DNA of 64,000 bases from an uncultured Gammaproteobacteria bacterium (GTDB lineage Bacteria > Pseudomonadota > Gammaproteobacteria > Eutrophobiales > Eutrophobiaceae): contig CALSOP010000001.1 in assembly GCA_943788005.1 (NCBI GenBank), forward strand, positions 489,057 to 553,056, in the 5' to 3' direction. The notes beneath the pieces were generated by a model. That model was not told the DNA's origin and did no database searches. It worked only from the letters and a program-made list of their open reading frames with translations. Shown in pieces: positions 40,309 to 49,260 of this stretch; the first letter of the stretch is position 1, and every line of letters starts with the position of its first letter. The position numbers were made by a program, and so were the translations under genes.

Positions 40309-40605
40309 CTATTCATTTACTTTAACGCCTTTCCAAAATGCAACATGATGCTTTATGTTTTCAGCCTTTGATTTTGGTTCCGGGTAATACCAAGCCGCAT
40401 CCTTGTTGGTTTCACCATTTACTTCTACGTGATAATAACTCGCCTTGCCTTTCCAGAAACAGGTGGAATGTGTATCGCTGTCTTTAAAGTATTCTCTATT
40501 TATTGAGTTCGGCGGGAAGTAAATATTGCCTTCAACTGTTTCATAGCTTTCACTCTCTGCCAATACTGCGTCATTCCAAGTTGCCTTCGCCACTTTATTC
40601 TCCAT
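40309..40605 (-). CDS. DUF427 domain protein
   Basis: A 98-residue protein covering the DUF427 domain: ATWNDAVLAESESYETVEGNIYFPP, TCFWKGKASYYHVEVNG, AAWYYPEPKSKAENIKHHVAFWKGVKV. Function of the family is unknown. It overlaps the upstream YjbQ gene by 11 bases and is translated with it. Confidence 0.88.
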   Translation of the reverse strand: MENKVAKATWNDAVLAESESYETVEGNIYFPPNSINREYFKDSDTHSTCFWKGKASYYHVEVNGETNKDAAWYYPEPKSKAENIKHHVAFWKGVKVNE

Positions 40606-41014
40606 TAATTGTCATAATGACATTACGACTATGTGATTGGGCTCGATGTTCCCATAAATAAATTCCTTGCCATGTGCCTAGCTGACATCTCGAATCTGTA
40701 ACAGGAATGGTCAGGCTAACATTGGTAATCAAGGTACGGATATGCGCTGGCATATCATCTGCCCCTTCTGTTGTATGACAGAACATGGGATCCCCATCCG
40801 GCGCAACGCTTTGCATAAAGGTTTCAAGATCAATCCTGACATCCGGATCGGCATTTTCGCAGAGCATTAGGGAGGCACTGGTATGTTGAATAAACAAGTG
40901 ACAAAGCCCGACGTTAACACCGCTCTCGGCAACAAATGCCTGTACATCATTTGTAAATTCGAGCGCTTGTCGCGGATTCGTATTAAAACGGAGTGTTTTT
41001 TGTAAAATCGTCAT
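40595..41014 (-). CDS. YjbQ/UPF0047 family protein
   Basis: A 139-residue protein with the family blocks GLCHLFIQHTSASLMLCENADPDVRIDLE, PAHIRTLIT and GTWQGIYLWEHRA. Members are annotated as secondary thiamine-phosphate synthases, though the physiological role is uncertain. It heads the two-gene unit with the DUF427 protein. Confidence 0.88.
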   Translation of the reverse strand: MTILQKTLRFNTNPRQALEFTNDVQAFVAESGVNVGLCHLFIQHTSASLMLCENADPDVRIDLETFMQSVAPDGDPMFCHTTEGADDMPAHIRTLITNVSLTIPVTDSRCQLGTWQGIYLWEHRAQSHSRNVIMTINGE

Positions 41015-41059
41015 GTTATAAATACATCATAAATAACTTAATTTGATACATTACTTTCG

Positions 41060-41503
41060 ATGAATAAACCACAGCCATTAAACGATACGCATATTAAAAA
41101 TAACAGCAAGATACTTTGGTTTGGCATGCTGGCAAGTGCACCGATGTTTATCGTTGCAGTTTATTATATGGACAAGCTGCAAATACTAGAACCCATCATG
41201 CCTGAAATTAAAAATATTCTAACGGGCATCTGCGTATTAAGTATACCGCTATCATTAATACTACTAGGTCGTTTTAAACGGCATCAACTCAAAATAAGAG
41301 ACAACCTTCAACTTGGCATTGATAATACGCCCACGGATCTACAAACTTACATTACTTACATGGTCATTGGCATGTCGCTATGTAATTTACCGGCAATACT
41401 CGGAATGGTCCTTTATATGCTGATTGGGGATCTTTATCTTTCATTATTTTTTATTATTGTTTCTTTTTTTCTTGGCTTGCTCTATAAACCGGATTTGAAA
41501 TAG
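41060..41503 (+). CDS. Uncharacterised membrane protein
   Basis: A 147-residue protein with four hydrophobic segments (about 19-38, 53-73, 95-118 and 122-142) separated by short polar loops. No motif is recognised. It is a single gene between two minus-strand units, converging with the CULT gene 3 bp away. Confidence 0.68.
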   Translation: MNKPQPLNDTHIKNNSKILWFGMLASAPMFIVAVYYMDKLQILEPIMPEIKNILTGICVLSIPLSLILLGRFKRHQLKIRDNLQLGIDNTPTDLQTYITYMVIGMSLCNLPAILGMVLYMLIGDLYLSLFFIIVSFFLGLLYKPDLK

Positions 41504-41506
41504 CCT

Positions 41507-41911
41507 CTATTTCTCCAAACTTATGTAATCTGCAATTAGCGCATAAAACTGTTGTCCGTTACTAAAGAACCAACCAAGTTGCTCTTTACATGCATGACAT
41601 ATGGCTATCTGCCACTCATATCCCTTAAACCAAGTGAATTGATGAGTCCCCTCACCGATATTTAGACATCCTGGCGCTGATTCATAGCAATTAATCGTGT
41701 AAGCGTACCCTGCTGGATTAGAAAATGTGTGTGTATGCTGGCCATTGATGGAGATGCCTGCGGCCACATCGGTAACGTGTGTTTTACAAAATGTGCAACA
41801 GAGCTTTTTATTCTCTTCCGCAGTCTCATCATTTTCGACATCTGTGCTTGTGGATTTTTCAGCTTGTAAATCCGTCTTTTTAAAACAATATTGATTCCAT
41901 ACAAGCTCCAC
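41507..41911 (-). CDS. CULT-domain (cereblon-like) protein
   Basis: A 134-residue protein whose residues 38-134 fit the CULT domain of cereblon's thalidomide-binding region. Zinc cysteines are C39/C42 (CCTFCKTHV; C38 is adjacent) and C105/C108 (CHACKEQLGW); the three cage tryptophans are W94 and W100 (FTWFKGYEWQ) and W114 (LGWFF), with FSNPAGYAYTI in between. Family knowledge: bacterial single-domain CULT proteins bind cereblon ligands, but their natural role is unknown. GTG start with AAGGGG upstream. It stands alone. Confidence 0.85.
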   Translation of the reverse strand: MELVWNQYCFKKTDLQAEKSTSTDVENDETAEENKKLCCTFCKTHVTDVAAGISINGQHTHTFSNPAGYAYTINCYESAPGCLNIGEGTHQFTWFKGYEWQIAICHACKEQLGWFFSNGQQFYALIADYISLEK

Positions 41912-41985
41912 GATTTCACCCCTTTAAAGAAATGACACTCTTAGCTGATGTTTCATGGCACAACGTGCCGTTCCTAATAAATTAT

Positions 41986-42792
41986 TCATGGTAAGAGCAT
42001 TCGTATTCCGACCATCACCAAGACAACCGCAAAAACACGTTTTAGAGTAACGATTGGGAGATAGTGCGCCAACCGAGCGCCTAAAGGCGCAGAAAAGACA
42101 GTCATCATGCTAATGATGATTGCGGCAGGCCAATACAAATAACCTAGAGAATGAGCTGGAGCAGTCTGTTCATCCCAGCCGACAATAATCAATGCAATTG
42201 TTGCGGCAACTGCTATCGGAAATCCACATGCCGATGAGACTGCTACGGCATTTCGCATATTGACGTTACACCACAGTAAGAATGGTACTGTCAGTGTACC
42301 ACCTCCTATACCCATCAAAGTTGAAAGCAGGCCAATGCCAACACCTGAACCCACTAGACCCGGCGTCTCAGGTAACGCTGAATGTGCCTTAGGTTTAAAA
42401 TCCAGCCATATTTGTATACCGACTAATATCTCGAAGACACCAAATATCGTTCTCAAGACAGTACTCGAAACATAATCCGCTAACACTGCTCCCAAACAAG
42501 CACCTATTAATAAGCCTGGGGCAAGGCGATTCACCGCCGGCCAAAGCACGGCGCCTTTTTTATAATGCACATAGGTGGCAGATGAAGATGTCACAATAAT
42601 CGTCGCTAATGATGTCGTCACCGCCAGTTGCATGAGTATTTCTAAAGGGAATCCTTGTTGGATAAACAGGAAATGCAAAACGGGGACAATAATGACTCCC
42701 CCACTTAAACCGATCATGCCACCGATAAGTCCGGCAAAAATTCCTGCCAGCGCGTAAAAAACGATTATTTGTAAGGTTATTTCAGTAAACAT
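41986..42792 (-). CDS. TauE/SafE family sulfite/anion exporter-like permease
   Basis: A 268-residue membrane protein with about eight hydrophobic segments and the glycine-rich repeated motif of the family (GGMIGLSGGVIIVPVL near residue 24; GIGGGTLTVPFL near residue 161). Family members move sulfite, sulfoacetate or other sulfur anions. No sulfur-metabolism gene is next to it, so the substrate is open. Confidence 0.87.
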   Translation of the reverse strand: MFTEITLQIIVFYALAGIFAGLIGGMIGLSGGVIIVPVLHFLFIQQGFPLEILMQLAVTTSLATIIVTSSSATYVHYKKGAVLWPAVNRLAPGLLIGACLGAVLADYVSSTVLRTIFGVFEILVGIQIWLDFKPKAHSALPETPGLVGSGVGIGLLSTLMGIGGGTLTVPFLLWCNVNMRNAVAVSSACGFPIAVAATIALIIVGWDEQTAPAHSLGYLYWPAAIIISMMTVFSAPLGARLAHYLPIVTLKRVFAVVLVMVGIRMLLP

Positions 42793-42981
42793 GACTCATT
42801 ATCTTCTTGAATGGTTGATAAGCTACAGCTAAGGCATGTTATACCTTAAACTATTTATTCGGAACGGCATGTTCCCTGCAAAGAATTATGGCTGCTTATA
42901 TTAACTTTCTATAGGCAAAAGATTGCGAATTAATTATTAATATGGAAAATTCTTGATGTTATTTTTGAATACAACAAATTC

Positions 42982-45021
42982 ATGCAAGTAAAAACCTGTC
43001 ATAAAATCACCAACATGGCCTGCTTGTCTTCCATAAGACAGGAAACCGTGCTGATGCTGCTTTTCGTCATTTTCATGGTAACGCTATCAGCACCTGCCTT
43101 TGCAAAATCGATTGAATCTCAACGCAAGGATTATCTCGCTGCAAAAAAAGCATTGGATACGAAGCAATATAAGACATTCGGTAAGATAGCAAACACACTC
43201 AAAGATTATCCGCTCTATCCTTATTTACGCTACGAATACCTGCGAAAGCATCTCTGGAAGGTAAAAGATGGCGAGATCATAACCTTTCTCAAGCGTTACA
43301 ATGATCTACCTGTAACCGCCGGCTTACGAAAATCATGGTTAAAACTCCTGATGAAACGAGGTCACTGGCAAACTTTCCTAGATAACTACACGCCGCAATC
43401 TGACACTACCATGCAGTGTTATCAACTACAGGCCCGAATCAAGACAAATAATGACACATTCCTGTTAGAAGATATTCGTACCACTTGGCTCGCAGGGAAG
43501 TCACTTCCCCCTCAATGCGACCCTGCTTTTGCATTGTTATACAAGAGTCATTTTATGACTAATGAATTGGTGTGGGAACGACTGCGTTTATCTATGCAGA
43601 ATGATCAGCTTAGTTTGGTTAATTATTTATCTAGTCTTCTCGATCCAGAACATAAAGCACTTGCGAAACAATGGGTTCAGATACACCAGAACCCTTATAA
43701 ATACACCCACAAGCCAAAACTTGATGATACGCCTATCGCCAGAGAGATACTGACACATGGTATTTTACGCTTAGCTAAAAAAGATATCGCCAAAGCCGTA
43801 CAACGACTAGAGGCATTAAAAGGACAGTTCTCTTTTACACCTGATGAAGTGGCAGAGATAGAACGCACGCTCGCCATTCGCGCAGCGGGCAATAAAAGTA
43901 AACTCGCATTACAACTATTAGACCAAATTGATAATCGCCATGTTAATGACAAAGTATTTCATTATCGATTACGTACTGCTCTTGCAAATTATGACTGGCC
44001 TATCTTAAAAAAATGGACGACGGGAGAGGTTCCCGACAGCGATCTTGAAATGCGTTGGCGTTATTGGCACGCACGTGCCTTGGAAGAAACCGGTGAGCCA
44101 GCTAAGGCAAAAGAAATTTACACCGAACTTGCAAAAGAACGCGATTATTACGGTTTTCTGGCTGCCGATAAAATTAATGTTGCCTACGATATGAATCATC
44201 ATCCTTTACCGGAAAACCTAGAGGAATTTAATCGCATCGAATCACTACCTGCGATTAAGCGGGCTTATGAGTTCTTTAAACTGAACATGAAATACCCCGG
44301 TCGGCGTGAGTGGCATCATGCACTAAACAATATGACAAGCTACCAAATGCAAATGGCTGCAGCTGTCGTAACACAGTGGGGTTGGCACAATAGAGCTATC
44401 TTCACGATGGGCAGAGCCAAGGCCTACGATAATCTAGAGCTACGTTTTCCAATCCTATTTGATGAACTTCTTAATAAGTATGCCAAAAAACGCAATATAG
44501 ACCCTAGTTGGATGTATGGCTTAGTACGTGCAGAGAGCGCCTTCATTGAAGATGTAAGATCACCTGCCGGCGCGCTTGGTTTAATGCAGGTCATGCCGAA
44601 GACTGGGAAAGACACCGCAAAACGCATTGGCCTGAAAGGTTTTAAGACGAGTAAATTAAAACAGGCGGAAACCAATATCCCGATTGGCAGTGCCTATATG
44701 AAACAAATGTTGGACAGATTCAACGGCAATATGATTTTAGCCACTGCTGCCTATAATGCTGGTCCACATCGCGTTTCAAAATGGTTACCAAAAAAAGGTT
44801 GTGAACAGCCTGATATCTGGGTGGAACAAATCCCATTTAACGAAACTCGAAAATATGTTCGTCGTGTTCTGACTTATGCTAATATTTATGACTGGCGCCT
44901 GCAAACCGGCATCAAACCATTAAAGGAACGCATGCCACTCGTCACTTCAAACAAAAATAACCTGGCTGCCAATTTAAGTTGTACTGCCATTAAAATATCA
45001 GATAACAAACATGCTAATTAA
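42982..45021 (+). CDS. slt: Soluble lytic murein transglycosylase
   Basis: A 679-residue exported enzyme: signal peptide (LMLLFVIFMVTLSAPAFA), a long alpha-helical solenoid, and a C-terminal GEWL-type domain with the catalytic glutamate in GLVRAESAFIEDVRSPAGALGLMQVMP and ATAAYNAGPHRVSKWLP. It cleaves the peptidoglycan glycan strand to 1,6-anhydro products. The last 11 bases overlap the next gene. Confidence 0.94.
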   Translation: MQVKTCHKITNMACLSSIRQETVLMLLFVIFMVTLSAPAFAKSIESQRKDYLAAKKALDTKQYKTFGKIANTLKDYPLYPYLRYEYLRKHLWKVKDGEIITFLKRYNDLPVTAGLRKSWLKLLMKRGHWQTFLDNYTPQSDTTMQCYQLQARIKTNNDTFLLEDIRTTWLAGKSLPPQCDPAFALLYKSHFMTNELVWERLRLSMQNDQLSLVNYLSSLLDPEHKALAKQWVQIHQNPYKYTHKPKLDDTPIAREILTHGILRLAKKDIAKAVQRLEALKGQFSFTPDEVAEIERTLAIRAAGNKSKLALQLLDQIDNRHVNDKVFHYRLRTALANYDWPILKKWTTGEVPDSDLEMRWRYWHARALEETGEPAKAKEIYTELAKERDYYGFLAADKINVAYDMNHHPLPENLEEFNRIESLPAIKRAYEFFKLNMKYPGRREWHHALNNMTSYQMQMAAAVVTQWGWHNRAIFTMGRAKAYDNLELRFPILFDELLNKYAKKRNIDPSWMYGLVRAESAFIEDVRSPAGALGLMQVMPKTGKDTAKRIGLKGFKTSKLKQAETNIPIGSAYMKQMLDRFNGNMILATAAYNAGPHRVSKWLPKKGCEQPDIWVEQIPFNETRKYVRRVLTYANIYDWRLQTGIKPLKERMPLVTSNKNNLAANLSCTAIKISDNKHAN

Positions 45022-45976
45022 AAAAATCGCTATATTAGGTGGAACCGGTTTTGTCGGTCGCTCGTTGTGCAATCGTTTATCCCAAGAAGGTTATGAGTTA
45101 AAGGTTTTAAGCCGTAGTCGTGAATATAATCGTGACGATCTCATCGTGCTACCGGGTCTGGAATTGGTTCAAACTAATATTCATGATCCGGAAAAACTCA
45201 AATTAAATCTTAGCGATTGTGATGCAGTCATTAATCTGGTTGGTATACTAAATGAAAAGGGAAACAGCGGAAAAGGCTTCAAACATGCGCATGTTGAACT
45301 GGCAGAGAAACTAATTAGTGCATGTAGCGAGAATGGTATTCAACGACTCCTGCAAATGAGTGCACTAAACGCAGACACGATAAACGGCAAGAGTCATTAT
45401 TTACGCACCAAAGGTGAAGCTGAAGATTTATTACATTCGAACAATGCTGGAATAAACGTCACCAGTTTCCGCCCGTCAATCATCTTTGGGGAAAACGATA
45501 GTTTCTTTAATCGATTTGCGAGCTTATTAAAAATGACACCGCTTTTTTTTCCGCTAGCTTGTCATGCTACAAAGTTTGCACCAGTCTACGTTTTAGATGT
45601 TGCTGAAATGATGACGCGATCATTAAACGATCCGAAAAGTTATAATAAAAAATTTCAATTATGCGGCCCACAAACTTATAGCCTGAAAGATCTGGTGAAT
45701 TACACTGCACAGGCATTAGGTTTAAAACGCAAAATTATTTCATTAAATGATATCTTATCTCGCATACAAGCAACCGTTTTTGATTTTGTACCAGGCAAAC
45801 CCTTTTCAACGGACAATTATCTCTCAGCCAAAAAAGATAGCGTCTGTGAATGTAATGATCTTACTCGCTATAATATTCAGGCGACTGCAATTGAAAGCAT
45901 CGTCCCACAATATTTAAACAACACATCCTATCGTTCACATTACACCGAATTTCGCAGCGCGGCTCATAGAGACTAA
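45011..45976 (+). CDS. NDUFA9-like NAD(P)-binding epimerase-family protein
   Basis: A 321-residue extended-SDR protein: the Rossmann motif ILGGTGFVGRSLCNRL, a substrate-type block LQMSALNAD...SHYLRTKGEAEDLL, and FRPSIIFGENDSFFNRFA. It resembles the complex-I-linked NDUFA9 family of bacteria. It overlaps slt by 11 bases, so translation is coupled. Substrate unknown. Confidence 0.85.
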   Translation: MLIKKIAILGGTGFVGRSLCNRLSQEGYELKVLSRSREYNRDDLIVLPGLELVQTNIHDPEKLKLNLSDCDAVINLVGILNEKGNSGKGFKHAHVELAEKLISACSENGIQRLLQMSALNADTINGKSHYLRTKGEAEDLLHSNNAGINVTSFRPSIIFGENDSFFNRFASLLKMTPLFFPLACHATKFAPVYVLDVAEMMTRSLNDPKSYNKKFQLCGPQTYSLKDLVNYTAQALGLKRKIISLNDILSRIQATVFDFVPGKPFSTDNYLSAKKDSVCECNDLTRYNIQATAIESIVPQYLNNTSYRSHYTEFRSAAHRD

Positions 45977-46197
45977 AGCATCACAACATCTTCTATAAAC
46001 GCTTGTTGTTCAGAATGAACACGGGCAAGATAATAAAGCCACAGAGTACACAGAGACAATCAAAACGAGCGAGAATCGAAATTCAACATTGAAAACATAT
46101 AGTCTTAATAGAACTTATTTTCTTCTCTCTGTGTACTCTGTGGCTTTATTAATTCTATTTATATACGTAACTCTGAATAAATTAGTAAAATAATCAT
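45977..46197. other. cca upstream region with long inverted repeat
   Basis: A 221-bp gap dominated by a 26-bp perfect inverted repeat (listed separately). The cca promoter should lie between the right arm and 46198. Confidence 0.5.
46031..46151. repeat. 26-bp perfect inverted repeat upstream of cca
   Basis: Arms at 46031-46056 and 46126-46151 are perfect reverse complements (beginning TAATAAAGCCACAGAGTACA), with a 69-bp centre. Sequences with the phrase 'CCACAGAG..ACAGAG' recur as dispersed elements in environmental bacterial genomes. Size and symmetry suit a non-autonomous (MITE-like) element. Confidence 0.8.
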
Positions 46198-47418
46198 ATG
46201 CAAACCTATCTAGTCGGCGGAGCTGTACGCGACAAATTATTAGACATTCCGATTAAAGATCGGGATTGGGTCGTCGTCGGTGCGACACCGGAAGAGATGT
46301 TAGACAAAGGCTTCAAGCCGGTTGGCAAGGACTTCCCCGTATTCCTTCACCCTGAAACAAAAGAAGAATACGCCTTAGCTCGCACAGAAAGAAAATCAGG
46401 CAAAGGCTATAAAGGCTTCACGTTTCATACATCTCCTGATGTCACGCTGGAAGATGACCTGCAACGCAGAGACCTGACTATCAACGCTATTGCCGAAGAT
46501 GAACATGGTGTTCTCATTGATCCTTATGGTGGTGCAGCAGATTTAAAAGAGAAGATGCTACGCCATGTCTCTCCGGCTTTTGTTGAAGACCCGTTGCGCG
46601 TATTACGTATTGCACGTTTCGCAGCTAGTCTTGGTTTTAAGATTGCACCAGAAACGATGGCATTATTAAAAGACATCTCTGAGTCAGATGAATTAGAAGC
46701 ACTAGTCCCTGAACGCGTATGGACCGAATTGGAAAAAGCCTTATCGGGAAAATACCCGGCGCGTTTTTTACTCGTTTTACAATCATCCAATGCGCTGAAA
46801 AAACTCTTTCCTGAGATAGAAGCCCTGTTCGGCGTACCACAAACTAAAGAATACCATCCTGAGATCGATACCGGCTTGCACACTATCATGAGTCTGAATC
46901 AATCGACACGTTTATCAGCTGACCCGATGATCCGCTTTGCCGTACTGGTGCACGATCTCGGTAAGGCTACTACACCTAAAGATAAACTACCGAGTCACCA
47001 TGGGCACGAGGAACGTGGCACAAAGATTATCGATAAACTGTGCAAACGATATCGCATCCCAAATAAATACCGCGAACTTGCAGTTAATGTTTCAAGGTTT
47101 CATCTCGACTGTCACCGCATACAAGAAATGAAACCTGAAACAGTATTAAAAAAACTCGAACAACTCGATGCCTTTAGAAGACCCGAACGTTTCGACCAAT
47201 TCCTAATCGCCTGCGAAGCCGACGCAAGAGGTCGCGCTGGCTTTGAAGATAGAGATTATCCGCAAGCAGAATATTTTCAGAAAGCATTGAAAGCAGCGAA
47301 TAACGTTAATACCCTTGCATTGCAGGAACAAGGTCTGGAGGGTAAAGCTCTAGGGCAAGAAATTAAAAATCAGCGCGTAAAAAGCATAAAAGAAATATCA
47401 ATTAATTACGGGAAATAA
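46198..47418 (+). CDS. cca: Multifunctional CCA tRNA nucleotidyltransferase
   Basis: A 406-residue enzyme adding or repairing the tRNA 3' CCA. Nucleotidyltransferase head: [52 protein letters not shown]-terminal HD phosphohydrolase domain: [23 protein letters not shown], so it is the long, multifunctional type of gammaproteobacteria. The next gene starts 1 bp after its stop. Confidence 0.96.
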   Translation: MQTYLVGGAVRDKLLDIPIKDRDWVVVGATPEEMLDKGFKPVGKDFPVFLHPETKEEYALARTERKSGKGYKGFTFHTSPDVTLEDDLQRRDLTINAIAEDEHGVLIDPYGGAADLKEKMLRHVSPAFVEDPLRVLRIARFAASLGFKIAPETMALLKDISESDELEALVPERVWTELEKALSGKYPARFLLVLQSSNALKKLFPEIEALFGVPQTKEYHPEIDTGLHTIMSLNQSTRLSADPMIRFAVLVHDLGKATTPKDKLPSHHGHEERGTKIIDKLCKRYRIPNKYRELAVNVSRFHLDCHRIQEMKPETVLKKLEQLDAFRRPERFDQFLIACEADARGRAGFEDRDYPQAEYFQKALKAANNVNTLALQEQGLEGKALGQEIKNQRVKSIKEISINYGK

Positions 47419-47419
47419 C

Positions 47420-47692
47420 ATGGAATTAAAAATATTTTTTACCATATTTGCAGCTATCTTTGTTGCAGAATTAGGTGATAAAACTCAGCTTGCGACACTA
47501 TTATTTGCTTCAGATAAAGAGGTTAGTAAATTTACTGTGTTTTTTGCCTCTTCAGCGGCGTTAGTAGTTGCATCAGCAATCGGCGTTATTGCTGGCAGTT
47601 TATTGTCTGAGTATATTAATGAAAAAGTTCTTTCTTATATTGCCGGGGTCGGTTTTATCATTATTGGATCATTCACGCTTTATCAAGCTTAA
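47420..47692 (+). CDS. GDT1/TMEM165 (UPF0016) half-size membrane protein
   Basis: A 90-residue protein with three hydrophobic segments and the cation-site motif FVAELGDKTQLATLLFA (ExGDKT near residue 13). Members move Mn2+ or Ca2+; short bacterial versions have one copy of the motif, so two copies, or dimers, are required. It starts 1 bp after cca and is probably in its operon. Confidence 0.84.
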   Translation: MELKIFFTIFAAIFVAELGDKTQLATLLFASDKEVSKFTVFFASSAALVVASAIGVIAGSLLSEYINEKVLSYIAGVGFIIIGSFTLYQA

Positions 47693-47710
47693 AGTATTAA
47701 GCCCACCAAA

Positions 47711-48511
47711 TCAGAAAAAAAGAAAGATCAAAACGATACCCAATAACACTCTATAAATCACAAACGGCAACATCCCGACCTTGTCCAGGTATTTCATAAA
47801 GACATGAATTGCTAATAATGCACTGAAAGCTGAAAGCAAAGCGGTAACTGAAAAATTAATTATATCGACGCTTACGTCTGACAAAATCAACTTCAATGAT
47901 TCATAGCCACCAGCAGCCAGTATAATGGGTACTGCCATCAAGAATGAAAATCGTGCTGCGCTGGTTCTATCCAACCCTAACAGTAATGCTGCCGTCATGG
48001 TAATACCTGAACGCGATGTGCCTGGCACTAGTGCTAGAGCCTGTGCCAAACCTATTAAGATTGCGTCACGCAGGTTAATTGAATTTATTTGGCGTAGTCG
48101 TTTTCCTTTCACATCCGCGTACCAGAGCAACAAGCCAAATCCTATGGAAGCATAAGCAATGATTAATGGGTCCCGCAGGTAGACTGAAACGAAATCTCTT
48201 AATAAAAAACCCGCTGTTAATACTGGGAGACTGGCAATAGCGAGATACCAGAATAATCTACTATCGTGAGTCGTTACTTCTTTGTTTTTTATTGAGTCGA
48301 TACCGGCAATCAATATCCGCGAAATATCTTTTCTTAAATACAAGACTACAGCGAAGAGACTGCCGAAGTGTGCGGCAACATCTATGGCTAAACCTTGATC
48401 CTGCCAGTCGGTTAGTAAAGGCACCAGGATCAAATGTGCTGAACTTGATACAGGCAAGAATTCCGTAATGCCCTGAATCAATGCAAGAATGATGAGTTGT
48501 ATTAAGTCCAA
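47711..48511 (-). CDS. uppP: Undecaprenyl-diphosphatase
   Basis: A 266-residue membrane phosphatase: QGITEFLPVSSSAHLILVP near residue 14 and LVPGTSRSGITMTAALLLGLDRTSAARFSFLMAVP near residue 160, the two active-site halves of the BacA family. It recycles the lipid carrier for peptidoglycan and other glycans. It converges with the GDT1-like gene. Confidence 0.95.
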   Translation of the reverse strand: MDLIQLIILALIQGITEFLPVSSSAHLILVPLLTDWQDQGLAIDVAAHFGSLFAVVLYLRKDISRILIAGIDSIKNKEVTTHDSRLFWYLAIASLPVLTAGFLLRDFVSVYLRDPLIIAYASIGFGLLLWYADVKGKRLRQINSINLRDAILIGLAQALALVPGTSRSGITMTAALLLGLDRTSAARFSFLMAVPIILAAGGYESLKLILSDVSVDIINFSVTALLSAFSALLAIHVFMKYLDKVGMLPFVIYRVLLGIVLIFLFF

Positions 48512-48525
48512 AAATTATTCCAATT

Positions 48526-49260
48526 TTAAATAGGTAAGAATACGGCGCTAGCCATCCGTTGAATAACCGATGTTATCGTTCGGTTCTTTTTATTAGCAAT
48601 TATTTTTGCAATATTGTCTTGTGTTGCGATGAGTTTACCACACAGTCTTTCATAGCTCAGATTCGCGACTTCCTCTGTAGGCAAAGAATTACTATATAAA
48701 AATAACTCTCCATTTGAATCAACATTGTGGCTCAGCTTCCAGACAGCAATCTCGATATTGCGAGCGGCGTTATAGAGTTTCTGTGGGTCGACCGAATCGA
48801 ACATATAGAACTCGGATTGATAATTGTAGGACTTCATAATCATCGATGTTAAACCGCCAATGAATGAAAACACACGATCACCCTTGTAATCATCGATAAA
48901 TGTTAGCTTGATAACATCAACATCATACTTACCTTCGAACTCTGGAAAATCCCAGGTATGTTGTAACTCAAACATTCTGACAATATGCTCTTTCGGTAAT
49001 TTAAGATCCGTCTTTTTAAGCTCGCGTGGATTACGTTTATAGAGCTTGACCATGAGCTTTTTTAATAATCGTTGTGTTTCCCTGATGTGTACATCAAGAA
49101 CATTATCGATGTCTGTTTTTGCTATGGCAGTAGCACTAGTAATATTTTCAACCGGCTTATTTTCTCTAACTATTTCTTTATTACAGGATGATAATAAAAG
49201 TAATGCAAAGATTATCGCCAGGCAATGCTGCAAAAATGATGTCGATTTATAAGCGGACAC
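48526..49260 (-). CDS. Uncharacterised lipoprotein
   Basis: A 244-residue protein with a lipoprotein signal (LAIIFALLLLSSCNKEIV; lipidated cysteine near residue 26). The mature part is helical and polar, with VDVIKLTFIDDYKGDRVFSFIGGLTSMIMKSYNYQSEFY and NIEIAVWKLSHNVDSNGELFLYSN. No family is recognised. Its start lies 14 bases inside the end of the midA-like gene, so it is translated with it. Confidence 0.72.
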   Translation of the reverse strand: MSAYKSTSFLQHCLAIIFALLLLSSCNKEIVRENKPVENITSATAIAKTDIDNVLDVHIRETQRLLKKLMVKLYKRNPRELKKTDLKLPKEHIVRMFELQHTWDFPEFEGKYDVDVIKLTFIDDYKGDRVFSFIGGLTSMIMKSYNYQSEFYMFDSVDPQKLYNAARNIEIAVWKLSHNVDSNGELFLYSNSLPTEEVANLSYERLCGKLIATQDNIAKIIANKKNRTITSVIQRMASAVFLPI

